Below are positions 28,742 to 46,300 of a stretch of DNA of 64,000 bases, one piece after another. A program made the position numbers and the translations under genes. The number at the start of each line of letters is the position of its first letter. The stretch's first letter is position 1. This DNA is from Larus michahellis (taxonomy: Eukaryota > Chordata > Aves > Charadriiformes > Laridae): NCBI RefSeq assembly GCF_964199755.1, contig NC_133914.1, forward strand, positions 62,001-126,000, written 5' to 3'. Under the pieces are notes generated by a model that was not told the DNA's origin, ran no database searches, and worked only from the letters and a program-made list of their open reading frames with translations.

Positions 28742-31700
28742 TCATTGCACAGCAGTGTCCTCTGTAGCCCAGTCTTGGATGGTCCCGCTGCCAAAGGCTA
28801 GGTAGAAGATCAGCCCAAACAGGTTGAGGGCTGCAGATACAAAGAAGGCATTCCTCCAGCCAGTCTGGGGATCCTGGGGGACCAAGAACAGATCACAATG
28901 GTATCACCCTTCCTTTTATCTCCATGTAGTGATTGCCCAACTACTGCCACCCCGTTCACTGGCATTAAACTCATCTCCATCCTCTGCTTGCTACTAATAC
29001 CAACAACAGAAGAGCTTTGCTCAACTCAAGGCATATGCCAGACTGCCTCTTGTTGGAGATGTATTTCCTGCCTTGGCATTTTTGGAAACACTGTGTACTG
29101 TGCCGAATTCAGGAAGCTTTCCTGCCTGGCACAGAGCTTCCCCCTCACCCCACTCCCTCAACCCTCTCCCCATCTCTAAGTACATCCAGATGGGGGCCAT
29201 GTGGAGCTCTTCCTGCTTTCTGAGTCATCCCCGTGTCCTCAAAATGGGCTGGAGCTCTGTTTGAATGGGTGCTACATCACATGTGCTCGTTGGGAGAGAA
29301 GGTTGGCCTGGAGTAATTTTTTGATTCAGTGCAAAGAAAGGAATCCATTTCTGAGAGGAGATCTGTGTTTTCTTCCAGGGATGTGCTTGTGGTTTCTGGC
29401 CCCAAAGTACCTGGCCAACGAGAAGTCCAACTGCAGAAGGAGCAATAATTCCTGCAGCTATGCCAAAGGCATTTGTGATTCCCAGCAGGAACCCTGCATA
29501 TCTGGGGAGAGGAAGCAAAGATTTCCTGAGTGAGGCAGAGAGGAAACTGTCACAAGAAGGGAAAGGAGTAGGTGCTGCCAGTCCCTTTCCTCATCTGCAT
29601 GAATACCGCCTGTCGTGGTAAGCAACACTAGGATTTTCCCTGCAGGACTGTGGGGATTTTAAGCTTTTATTTTACTCCTTAGCTTGTACTGCCACCAGCT
29701 ACAGAAGGGAAGGGAAGGGAGAGTAGGAGTTGCAGAAGTCTTGGGGGACTGGGAACAGGAAGGATGCAGAGCCAGGGAGGGCACAGAGGTCAGACCCACT
29801 TACCTGGGGGCTATATCGATGTGGTTAATATTGATGCCTGCCCCTGTCATGCTGATTACTGTCAAGGCCAGTGTTAGAAGGACCACAACAACCGTGGAAC
29901 AGCAGCCAATGTACGGCACAGCCACCAGGAAGATGGCTGGGAGCAGCATCCCTTGGGATGAAAAGGGGATGTGTTTTACCACAGGCCACACAAGCGTGTT
30001 GGAAAGGCTGGATGGCAGATGAAAGCTTGTCCTTACCAAGTGCTGAGAAGAGCTTCCTGACGGCTGCTGTGCCAAGCACTCGCCTGGCCAGGAGGAAATC
30101 AGCCAGCAGCCCAGCCAGGATGTGCCCCAGCCCATTCCCAACATAAGGCAAGGAGGAGAGAAGCCCATTCTGCAGAGCAGAGAACGAGACATTGTCATGT
30201 CCATGGCACAAAGCAACAGTGCCAAGAGCTCCAAGACTGTGGCTGCCTTGGTCCCAGAGCCACCACCCTTCAGGAAGAGATATCGCTGGGGATCCTCCAT
30301 GTTCCCAGCCTACAGAGGGACCAAATCCCATCGCTGTTGCAGGGACCAGCCTTAGCTGGAGGGCAGCACTCACCTCTCTGAGGTCAAAGTGGAGGATGTT
30401 GCTCAAGAACGTGGGCATGGAGGTCAGCAGCAAGTAGAACATCCAGTCTGTGCAGAAGCAGGCAACGGTGATTGCCCAAAGAGGCAGTGATTTAGCCATG
30501 GCCACAAGTGGGAGGGAGCAGCCATGAGAGCTGCCCTGGAAGGAATAAAACATCAGTTAGTGACACTGTTCCTGTCTCCCATCCCCTGGGCAGAGTGTCC
30601 AGGCTTTCCTCGGCCTCTCCATCTGCTGCTGCAAAGACTGGGACTAGCCCTGGCCACTGCATAAGGAGCCCAGCTGAACTGCCTCAGAGCAATCCCTTTG
30701 CTATGGTGTCTGCAGTGTGCTCAGTTGCGGGTAAAAGGTTTGTGTGTACCTGGTGAGCCAGAGATGACATGATGTACTCCTGCTCCCTGGCACTAATCCA
30801 TGGGTGATGTGCAGGGTCCTCGTACACGAGGAGGAACCAGCAGAAGCACCAGGCACAGCCAACGCCACCTGCAAGGAGTGGGGATCTCAGTGCCAGCTCC
30901 TCTTACTGCAGCAGAGCTGAGAGCCTGTGAGATGGAGGCTGGTGCTAGCAAAATGATGAATGCAGGAAGATGGAAAGGGAGAACTCCCCTTAACCCGTTG
31001 CTCACAGTGGAAGGGGCTAGGTTGATGGCATGAAAGGTTCAGCAAAGGCACATTCCCTAATAGTATCCCAGCAAAATGGCTTCATCCTGGCCTGGCAGGT
31101 GAGAGGGAAGCCCAGAGCTCTGTGTGGGACCAGTAAGGACAGAGCTAGTCCCGCGGGGCTCTGATGGGGAGCCTCTGGGAGCTCTGCCAGCAAATGGTCT
31201 GCAGAGAGACATGATGGGCTATTACTCACCAAAGATATAGAAGACAAAAGGCCACCCCAGACTCTGGCAGATGATCCCAGCCAGGAAGAGAGCAAAGAAA
31301 GTCCCAAAAGTGCATCCTAGGGATCAGAAACCATAAGAGTCATTTTAATGGGACTTTGGTACCCAAGTACCTTTGTGTGACCAGCAGCGAGTGGGACAGA
31401 CCTACAGCCTCCAGCCTGGTTCACAATGGGAAAATGTGGTGGTGCAAATGAAGCGCCTGTGCAAACAAGCACTTTTGTATCCACGTTTGCTCCCTTCGGT
31501 GTCTGGATTCCCTCTTCTGCCTCAGGCTGACCTGAGCCAAGGAGACAGAGAAGACACAGGATGGGAGGAGGAGAGGCGGAAAAGCTGAATGCTGCTAGCA
31601 CTTCTTTGCCGAGGACCCACAGCCTTGAACTTGAGGCTGCTATGAGGACTGGCTTGGACAGAAGGGGGTGAGGGGAGGTCCTGCACTTACTGAGTCAGTG

Positions 31701-32977
31701 ATAGGTAAAAGGCCCCGTGTCTTACCAGCATCAGCGATGTTCACGAGCCTGCTGCGTTCCAGCGGAGGGGCCCACTTTGCCCAGAGTGTGTACTGAGCTG
31801 GAAATATCACTCCCTGCAATGATAACAGGGAGCGTGGAGGGAAGGAACATGGGGAGCACAACCATGGCCGACCAGAGCAAGTTCAGTAGCCTGGCAGTGC
31901 CTGGAGCCACAACTGACCTCAGCCAAGCCCAGCAGCACCTGCAGCCCAATGAGGAAGCTCAAGCCGAGCTCTGCTGCTGGTGGCACGAGGAGGGTGAGCA
32001 CGGAGGAGAGCAGGAGCCCACTGCCCAGGATGGGTTTTCCCCCAAACAGCCCTGAGCAGTACCCGCCCAGCACCTGCGTGAGGCCGTAGCCATAGAAGAA
32101 GGAGCTGAGGACGATTCCTTGAGTCTCAGCACTCCAGTTGTACACAGGGGCCTGGAGGAGACAGAACATGTCTATCAGACAGAGATCTCTCTTTTCCAGG
32201 CACAGACTCCTCCAGAAGGGGAGAAGCAACCAGGAAACACAGCCCAGAGGACAACAAACCAAGCTGGCTGCTCCTTCACCTCCTGGTCCTCAAGGCTTTT
32301 CTCTGCTGCTTCCGGCTCTGTCCTTATGCAAAAGCAAGAGCAGACTGAGCCCGGGAAGCATCTTTCAGTTATCTGCATCTGCTTTCCACTTACATCCTGA
32401 GCAAATCCTGGGTAGGAGCCATGGGGAGCGCTGCCGGACCAGCCGTGGGGGTGGCTGCTGTTGGTCATGGCGACGATGGTGATGCTGAGGCTGACCCGCA
32501 GTGCGTACGCCACAAAGAGAGAGACATGCAGGGCTAGGGCCAGGCCAGAGCGAGCGGAGCAGAGCCCTGCGGAGGGGGAGAGCCCACAAATCAGGGCTGG
32601 TTGGAGAGGCCGTGGGTTAGCTCTCACCCCCTCCTACAGATCCCTGTTGCCAGGCGATCACCTTACTGCAGCAACGAATGGCTCTTCCCAGGTACCCTCC
32701 AGACATCTACTGCTCCTTTGCAGCGGTGGCAGTTTGTGTCTCCAGAAGGAGAATGGAGGGGCAGGAAGGCAAGGAGACTTGCCCAAGGGTGGAGGGGACA
32801 TATAGAAGCCTGAAGCGTCTGGCTCCCAGTCTGTGCTGAGGCAGCACTTCAGCTCGCTCCTCCCCAGGGAGCGGATTTACCTGTGCGAGAGGAGAGATGC
32901 TGGGCAAGCAGAGGGGCTTCATCCTGCTTTGCCTCCGGCCTGTCCCCTGCCTGCGTGTTGTCCACGTGGCACTGCAT
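28742..32977 (-). CDS. SLC17-family anion transporter, sialin-like
   Basis: SLC17 proteins are 12-helix MFS carriers of organic anions (sialin, VGLUTs, NPTs). Exons (minus strand): 32881-32977, 32394-32566, 31918-32151, 31726-31813, 31230-31316, 30750-30868, 30374-30535, 30037-30169, 29804-29951, 29411-29501, 28742-28873. They total 1464 nt, 487 aa (human SLC17A5 about 495), with consistent phases. Family signatures: YALRVSLS in TM1, [30 protein letters not shown] after TM4, [12 protein letters not shown], and [17 protein letters not shown]. The N-terminus has an acidic dileucine motif (DEAPLLAQ) like the lysosomal sorting signal of sialin (DRTPLLPG). The start at 32977 leaves about 40 residues before TM1, as in sialin; an in-frame ATG at 33097 is an alternative. 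Oddity: the TM4 Arg of sialin and VGLUTs is Gln161. As I recall, avian SLC17A5 lies elsewhere, so this is probably a paralogue; substrate unknown. Confidence 0.92.
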
Positions 32978-33682
32978 CCTCTCCTGCCTGTAATGCTGCT
33001 GCCTGCTGCTTCTCCTCAAGAAAATGGCCAGCCCTGTTGGGAAGGGAATCGCAAATGTCAACAAACATGGGAGCGGGCGGGCAGTGATCCCTGGCATTTC
33101 CTCCCAACGCCATTACTGGCACAGCAAGAGCGGAGCAGGCTGCTGGTCGCACCACCAGTGCAAGCGTTTTGTGAGCACAGTGATTTACAGCAGCCTCAAA
33201 CCTCCCCGGGACAGCCTTATTTGCACCCGTGGTTTATAACTCCCAATCACGACAGCCTGGCAGGGCAGCGGGGTCTCTTGCACCCCGGGGTGCTTCCGCA
33301 GACACCCCAGGGGTAGGCGCTGCCCTCCCTTGGCTAGTGCCAAGGGAGCCTCCTTCCCCGCCCCGTCCCGTTCCCCCCAGGGTGGCTCACGTACGGGGAG
33401 AGGTGTCTCCTCCAGCCCAGAGGGGACCGGCGGGGACGCGCGTTTCCTTGCTCCGCGCCCCAGGGCGGGGATTTGGGATTTCGGGGACCTGGGTGTGGAA
33501 GGGAGGAACGCTGGGGCTCGAACCGGCAGTCCAGGGTGAGCCCCCACGGGGCCACGCCCCGCCGCCTCTAGGCCACGCCCCTTACGGCGAGCTCCGCCCT
33601 CCACCACAGACCCCGCCCCCCACCGCGGGTCCCGCCCCCGCCGCCTGGCCCGTGCGGCGCGCGCGTCATGTGCCCAGTCAAG
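32978..33682. promoter_or_regulatory. Shared head-to-head promoter region, SLC17-like and PPT1
   Basis: The two genes diverge with about 700 bp between start codons. The right half (from about 33290) is a CpG island with GGGGCGGG/CCCCGCCC-type Sp1-like boxes just upstream of PPT1; the left half is less GC-rich. Co-regulation of two lysosome-linked genes is plausible from the arrangement but is inference only. Confidence 0.5.
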
Positions 33683-38156
<4,474 letters not shown>

Positions 38157-38815
38157 AGCTAAGGGGAGGCATGCTGAGAGAGCACTGGGGAGGGTCTACC
38201 ACTGTAGTTAATGCAGCTGCTACTGTGCAACAGCACTTTCTGCGTACAAGCCTGTGGGGATCTGGGGAAGGGGAAGAAGAGGGGGATTTAGCTCAGCAGC
38301 GCCACAGTGTGCAGAGGCGGCACCTCTAACACTGCAGTAAGAGACCGGGATTTGTTTGGATGTAATGACGCTCCAATACGGCTGGACTGAGCCTTGCACT
38401 AACTTTGAAACACTCGATCCTGCACAGGCCCTGGTAAGTCTACTTCAGTTGTCGGGGCTGGGGCTGTGCTAGTCACTTGGTGATGGCAAAACGATTTGCT
38501 GTGCGAGAGGTTTGTTTTCTCTCTTGCCTGTTCCTCGCAGGATGCAATGGCAGTATTAACCAAAATGACTAGTGTTAAGAATGTTGATCTCTTAAGGGGA
38601 TCAGCAAGTAGGCTTACATGGCTGTATGCAGAGGAAAGATATTACACGTCCTTCAAGATGGGGGGAAAGGGGCCAAATTTAGGGGTTTCTGCTTAAAAAG
38701 GAGGGTTTTGAATTAAGCGAGTATTAACAGCTTGAACAGTTTTCAACTAATGGCTTGTTTTATGGACTTTTGTACAGCAACTGAAATCAATAAAGAACTT
38801 TAAACAACTAAAATA
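38157..38815 (+). other. PPT1: PPT1 3'UTR with poly(A) signal
   Basis: AATAAA at 38789-38794, followed by a second AATAAA-containing stretch near 38813, ends a 3'UTR of about 640 nt. The downstream sequence runs into the convergent CAP1 3'UTR within about 200 bp. Confidence 0.75.
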
Positions 38816-39008
38816 AAAGAGTGAGATTTGACAACTACTGACAAATTAATTCAAGGGGAGTTGAGGAAAGCCTGTTCTTTCTCGTGGGGAAAGTATTCAG
38901 AGCAGCCTAGGCAGGGTTAGGCAGCAAAGGTCATCTTGTCCTACCTGAGTTCATGTGTGCCCCGAAAGAGTAAACAAGAGCCTCTGTAATGAGCAAGTTG
39001 GCATTAAC

Positions 39009-40313
39009 TTTATTCTATCTTCTGTATAATTTTAAGTACATAAGAAAGGTTTTTTCACAAGCCTCAGGAGAAGACGAGTACAAGTCACAGGACAGTCTCA
39101 AAATAAAAAAATTGCATATTTTTTTGTAAGTTTTGTCCTAGAGAAAAAGAACATTGACACTTTACAGAGGAAATGCATTTAAGATATGCTTATGCCACCC
39201 GAGGCATTGGAAAAATGAAGATCAAAGCACGTGCAGCTCCCTTTATGGGTCAGTACAGTACTGTGTCTTAGATCCATCGTTCTGCTCCAGGGCCCTGGAA
39301 CAGAGGCTACAAGCTTCCACCAAAGTAAAGAGCCAAGCAACGGGGAAAGGGGAGGCTGAGAGGATTCACTTTATGGGGACTGATTGTGGATGAGGAAGAG
39401 AGTGAGGAACGAACTTGATCCAACTTGGGTATTTACAATACTGCACTACTGACCCTGGAATGAAGGAGACCCTTCCTCTGCAGAAGGGAACAGGTTCAGA
39501 AGAACTGTCCTGGAAGACTGAACCTGAGTTCAGCTGCTCAGAGAAGGAAGCCCTGGGGCAAAGATTCCCTTGCGAGGGTGGAGGGCCATGGGAGTAAGAG
39601 GTGCTCAGCTCCAAGCTACCCGCCAGACTGCGGCGGCTGGGGGGGCCTAACCGCAGTTACTCCACTGCAGCCTTCTCGTGGCACTGGTTAACATAAAACC
39701 TCCTGTCATGGCACAATCAGAAATACACTGAGCTAGTAGGAATGATGGAAGAGAAATCAGGGTGGAATGCTACGGCCCAAGTCCTCAACCTTTGGTCCAA
39801 CAAAGCCATTCCCATGTTCTGTAATGCCACCAACTAGTACATAGAGCTGGAATTAGCAGCTTCCAGGACCTTGAGCCATCTGCCGCAGCAACTGGGTACT
39901 CAGGACCCCGACATAAACCATTATTTGTTCAAAAGGGGACAACATTCCTCTCTCACATGAACAGTTTGCTTAAAGGCAATACAAAAACAAACCCGAACAA
40001 CACTCTGAAAGCCAACTGCCAGTACTGGCTGTGAAGTTCACCAAAAATCTGACTTGATCAATTGGTGCAGTTAGATCGAACAAGGGGAGAAAAAAATACA
40101 CCTTCCTGCTAATAGATGTGGACGATAACTGACCCGCCACCTACACAAAACCCCAGCCAGAGGTATTTCAGTGACAGCAGGTAGCTGTGTCTCTCGGGTA
40201 GAAGAGAAGCAGTTTGAGAGCAGAAAGGTACAAGAAATCTAAGAGAATCATCTGAAAGCAGATTTGTCCCACAGCAGGGCCAGGGGAGGGCGTGAGCCTT
40301 GGAGCTTTTCTGC
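39009..40313 (-). other. CAP1: CAP1 3'UTR with poly(A) signal
   Basis: A minus-strand AATAAA (39009-39014) lies about 1.3 kb beyond the CAP1 stop, compatible with the roughly 1 kb UTR of mammalian CAP1. No conserved reading frame occurs inside. The exact cleavage site is inferred. Confidence 0.7.
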
Positions 40314-43300
40314 TTAACCAGCAATTTCTGTCACAGTGGTAACCAACTTCTGACCGTTCCACACTGTCTTGAACTGTTCTGGGACAGGGAATTCAGTCTG
40401 GAGGGCAAAAATAGAAATTTGTTGTCAAAAAACAGTTTATGACTGAGACCAGTAACTACTCCCACCGCTTTAGGCATTTCTTTTCTTAGATACACGCTAT
40501 GCCCCCTCCTGTATCACAAACAGTGCCTGTTCTGCTCCTGAAGAAGAAATTCTCACAAAACAGCAAGTGTCTTACTGTAGAGACAAACAACTTGATCTGC
40601 TGGTTTTAGCAGCTGATCATCATTCACAACCTCCAAGTCTAGAGTCTAGAATTGTCCTTCCAGCCCTCACTGTAACTGTGACATCCCCTGCAGGGCTCAA
40701 AATACGAAACCTGCCGTGCATTACCCCGACCCCAGGTAGACCACAGTGACTTCAAAACTTGACACTTACAAAGTCACCACCCTCTGTGGGAATAAGGACA
40801 TTCATCTCTGATGACTTGGCACTGACGATTTCACAGTCTAGGGAGTTCTTGCTCAGATACACGTGGCAACCGTCTGTCTTGTTGATGGAAATCGTTGGCA
40901 CTTTACCCATTACCTAGCAGGGTGGTCAAAGCAGCAGTTAAGAGGAGCATTAGCTTGAACTGGGCAATCACAACATTTTTCTTCTGCGTTTGCATTCAAG
41001 GCAAGAGGTGTGACTCCAGCCCCCATGCTGGATTCAAGTACTCCCACCTTTGGCAAAAATCCAACGTTATTTCTTGTTTTGATCTCTTTAGAACAAAACT
41101 ACAGTGAATGCTGGGCAAATTGACCATCCCAAATCAGATACCAAACTGGAATTGGAGTAGATTCTACTGCTGGCCTCCTCACAGAAACTAATTTTTTATC
41201 TAGAGCCCTGAAGCTGATCTTCAGTGAGGCAAATTTCAGCCCTTTCCCAAGGGCTGGGCAGAGCAGTAGGACAGATGGCGTTTCAGGAGTGTTCTCCACA
41301 GGTGCACATTCCTGTTCTGGAAATACAGAACTCAAAGAAGCAGATACTACAGACACCCTGTTGTACAGTGCAGCAGTCACACTCCAGACAGAGAACAGGT
41401 CGCAGACACTCACCTGAACTTTAACGTCCCTGCTGTTTATGATCTCTACGATGCCCACCACGTCATCGAACACCAGCCCTAGCTTCTTACAGTTATCTGC
41501 AAAGAAAAGACAGAGTAGCTCACAGAAAGGTTTTGGAGATTCAGCCTTCTGCAAACAGACCAGCGTGCAGAAGCAGTTTTCAGGGTTTCTCCACTTACCG
41601 AGGGTGATGGAATTGATCTTGCCTTTGATTTGGAGCGTACTATTTGTGCACTTGAAAACATATGCTACCTGCTTCAACTCTGTGTCACTGATTACCAGGT
41701 TACTGGCATTCTCCTGGTTTTCCTGAAAAGGCAGGGAAAACACACTTTATTTTTGGAATGCAGACCAATTAATCCATGTGAACAGCAGGGTAGTGCTGTC
41801 CCTCTAAAAGCAAACTGCTTTCTTACAAGAAAGGTCTTCAGGAGACCCTCCTTCCCTGCTGCGAAGCTCCCATCCCTCCAACCCACTCATGCCGACGCTA
41901 GGCACTCACCACTCTCCACTTTTTGCCCTCTAATTCTAGCAACGCAGGTGCCTTTGGAGAGGTTTTTGGGGAGGGATTATTAGCATTACAGGATGGTTTG
42001 GGAGCAGTGAAAGGTTTGGGTCCACTTCTCACAGGACCCCCTTGGTTCTTCAATGCTGGATTCTTGTGGGTCTTCATGTCATCTGAAACATGTCTTAAGC
42101 CTGCAAGAGAAGTCAAACCTGAGCTCCAGCTCCAAGAATGCAGCTTCACAAACACCAGGTATCAGTGATCACAGCAATCATCATGGTAACATTTTTCAAA
42201 ATACAAATAAATTATTGCAACTGGGCCTAAGTTAAGCCCAAGCACAAGTGACAGCAAGTGAAAGAGAGAGCAAGGAACGGTTGACACAATATTGACAAGA
42301 ACACAAGATGTACTGCAGAACCAGAAGGTGCCAGCTCTTCCACTCTGCAGCTGGAAAAAGCCCCAAGCTAAGCACCTCACTTTTGTTTCACATGTGTCTT
42401 GATACACTCACCAAGTAACACACAAAAGGGATATCACAGAATGGTAGGGGTTGGAATGGACCTCTGGAGATCATCCCGTCCAACCCCCTGCCAGAGCAGG
42501 GTCACCCAGAGCAGGTGGCACAGGAACGCGTCCAGGCGGGGTTGGGATGTCTCCAGAGACGGAGACTCCACCACCTCTCTGGGCAGCCTGTGCCAGGGCT
42601 CTGCCACCCTCAAAGCAAAGAAGTTCCTTCTCATGTTTAGGTGGAACTTCCTATGTTCAAGTTTGTGCCCATTGCCTCTTGTCCTGTTGCCGGGCACCAT
42701 TGAAAAGAGCCTGGCCCCATCCTCCTGATACCCACCCTTTAAGTATTTATAAGCGTTGATAAGGTCCCCCCTCAGTCATCTTTCTTCCAGACTGAAGAGA
42801 CCCAAATCCCTCGGCCTTTCTTCCTAAGAGAGCTGTTCCAGTCCCTCATCATCTTGGTAGGCCTTTGTTGTCCCCTCTCCAGCAGTTCCCTGTCCTTCTT
42901 GAACCGGAGAGCCCAGCAATGGACACAGCACTCCAGATATGGCCTCCCCAGGGCAGAGCAGAGGGGGAGGATGACCTCCCTCCACCTGCTGGCCACGCTC
43001 TTCTTGATGCACCCCAGGATGCCATTGGCCTTTTTGGCCACAAGGGCACATTGCTGGCTCATGGTCATCCCATTGTCCACCAGGACTCCCAGCTCTCTCT
43101 CCACAGAGCTGCTCTCCAGCAGGTCACCCCCAACCTGTCCTGGTGCATGGGGTTATTCCTCCCCAGGGGCAGCACCCTGCACTTGCCCTTGTTGAATTTC
43201 ATAAGGTTCCTCTCTGCCCAACTCTCCAACCTGTCCAGGTCTCTCTGTATGGTGGCACAGCCTTCTGCTGCGTCAGCCACCTGCCTCAGCTTTGTGTCAT

Positions 43301-46300
43301 GAGCAAACTTGCTAAGGGTGCACTGCATCCCTTCATCCAGGTCACTGATGAATATATTGAAGAGGACTGGACCCAGTACCGACCCCTGGGGAACACCACT
43401 CGTCACTGACCTCCAACTGGACTCTGTGCTCTGTCACGACCCTCTGAGCTCTGTCTTTCAACCAGTTTTCAATCCACCCCGCTGTCCATTCATCTAACCC
43501 ACACTTTCTAAGCTTCCTTAAGAGGATGCTGTGGGAGACTGTGTCAAATGCCTTGCTGAAGTCAAGGTAGACAACATTCACTGCCCTCCCCTCATCTATC
43601 CATCCAGTCATTCCATCATAGAAGGCCATCAGATTAGTCAGACATGATTTCCCCTTGGTGAATCCATGTTGAGTACTTCTGATAGCTTTCTTTTCCTCCA
43701 CATGCCTTGAGATGACGCCCAGAAGGAGCTGTTTCATCATCTTTCCAGGGATGGAGGTGAGGCTGATGTGAATAGGTGCAAAATTGCACCTCGTGTACGT
43801 GAGACACACAGGCAACCAAAAGGCTCCCTCTCTCTCTTCCAGCTAGAGATTAATTTCTTGCTACACCTGACAGATGAGGCTGAGAATTCTAGCTCGGATG
43901 TGCTCCCTTTGTCCCTGTGAACTGCCTCAGGGCTGCTTCGGGCTCCCAGCCTCATCCTCAGGCCTTTTGTTACTGCAAGCACACTTTCTAAGCAGGTGTA
44001 TCGAGGGACGGCAGCAAAACAAGGATTTGCAGCACAACAGCACTCCCGCTCGCGGCTGCCCCCTGCTTCACTACCTATTTCCACGTACCGGAGGTGATGC
44101 CTTCTCCCCGATTGATCTGGGCGAAGAGCGCGGAGCGGGAGGCAGAGTCATCTGTACTGGAGCTTGTAGGGGCAGGAGCAGGTGGGGGAGGAGGGCCTGG
44201 TGGGGGAGGTGCAGCCCCGGCTTGGGGAGCGGATGGTGATTTAGACCCTTCTGTTGCTACAGGACCCTGTAAGAGGCCAGCAAGAGGAAAGGCAATTGCA
44301 CAAGCTCCATATCTGCTGCAATAATCATGCAACGGTCATCTAAGAAGCTTCTGCAGATGTAGCCAGCACTCACCGTTTTGCTCCAAGTCAGCCCTGTGGT
44401 GTGATACTCTTTGATATAGGCCTGCAGCTCTGTCCAGATACTCAGATAAGCTTTCACCCAGTCCACGTGCTTTTTATCTCTGAGGACACAAGGAGATCAT
44501 GAGGAGTGAGCAGGTGCATTTGCCATTAAAACGCAAGAACTACAAACAGTTCTTTACATCTCTCCACCTCTCAGCCTACAAGCAAGATGCAGCTGGACCA
44601 GCACAGTGGCCTCGCACCTCCAGCACCACATTCTAGCTTCAGCATTAATCTGGCACCTGCAGGCAGAAGGGCACAGGCCTGCTCTGCGCTGTTACCCATT
44701 TTAATTGAGGAGCCTGGTACTTCCAACAAGACCCATTCCCGAGACACAACTTGCTGCCCTGGCACACAGTTCAGCCACCAGATGATGCTGAGACAAGAGC
44801 AGCAATACACTTGCTACCAGGGATTCCAGCTGCAACATGAATGCAAGGAATCCAGTCCCTAAAGATCAGGAAAGAACAGCTAAGTGAAGCTTTATAACTA
44901 CACCCTGCCTTTAAAAGGAAGACTGAATTAAAGACCAAGGCGACCGTGGTTAGATACTGGAACAGTCCCTACACACCCTGTTTGCTGCATTCAATGACAC
45001 CTTTACGAGATAAGGTGAACTTACACATCCTTGTACTCCTTGAGGATCCGGTTGGTATAAAACATGGCAGCATCAGTCATTTCCTTCACGTATGGAGCAG
45101 GCTTTGGAGCCTAAAGAAGAAAGAACACATTGGCGTGGAGCAGTTGACCAGGGAACCAGACTTTTCCCAGCAGCCCACAGAAACCACTTCCCACCGGAGT
45201 TCTTACCATGGCCACCCAGCCCAGGGCTGGGATGCTCTCGCTGACTGCTGATAGGTGATTGAAGAGTTTGCTACCACGGTTCTTCTCCCTGAAATTCTGC
45301 ACCACCTGGATTTGCTCTGAAATCGGTTTCAGAAGTGATGAAAATGCATTCTGTGGGACAAGAGGGATGATAACAGTTAAGAACATTAGTACTGCTCTGG
45401 AATGGCTGCACATCTTCACGGGCAGCTCTGCTGAGATGATCGTCACTCAGAGGAAGACTCCAACTGGCACAAGTGACTGCTACAGCTCCCGTCCAGGCTT
45501 GGCCCTCCCTGCAAGCCGAGCTCAGTCCCACAGCCTGGCTCCTCCGGGGCTGAAGTCATAGCTCCCAACTGGATTGGTACTATGGGAGTACGCCAAGAAC
45601 TGTGACTCATGTTCAATCCAAGAGACACTGACAAAGCTTGTTAGTAACGAGGACAGAAATAGCATTTGCCTTTCCTGGATTCTTTTGCTCCAAGACAGTT
45701 TGTCAAATTTTTTCTGTCCTTTATAAACTCTCAGAGAAAGGGGGTGCTAAGCAGGTTTTTGCAGTTTGGGATCTACAGCCTGCGTTACAAGTGGAATCGC
45801 AGCAAGTTCTCAACTCACCCTACCAAGCTGAACTTCAGAATTCAAGTTACTTCTCAAGTCAATCCAAGCCTTTAATATTTGAATGATAAAAATTGTTTCT
45901 GTGTATTGTTCACTTGGAATGGTGACTGAAAGTGCTTAGAAGCCTTCTGAGGTCAAAGCAAAGCAGCCAATAAACAGTTCCAGAGGTGCCTCTTCGGCAA
46001 CTTTTCTTTCCTCTAAAATCAGAAATTCTCCTGCTGGTGGCAGCAGTGAGAGACAAATTTGGGCAAAGCTTGCTTTTCAAAGCCTCTGCATTTCTATCCC
46101 TTCTTCTAAATGAAAACAGAGAGGTTCCAAGGACCAACAGCCAGGCTACGCTTCCAGAAGCTCCAGCCTAGTGCCACTGTCAAGTAACAGGATGTGGAAA
46201 TTCTTCACCACATGCAATTAGAGTTCATACATTTTGCATTTTCAACTGTCTTCTCCAGAACTGACTAGACTCCTGCAAGAAAACCTGCACAAAGACCTGC

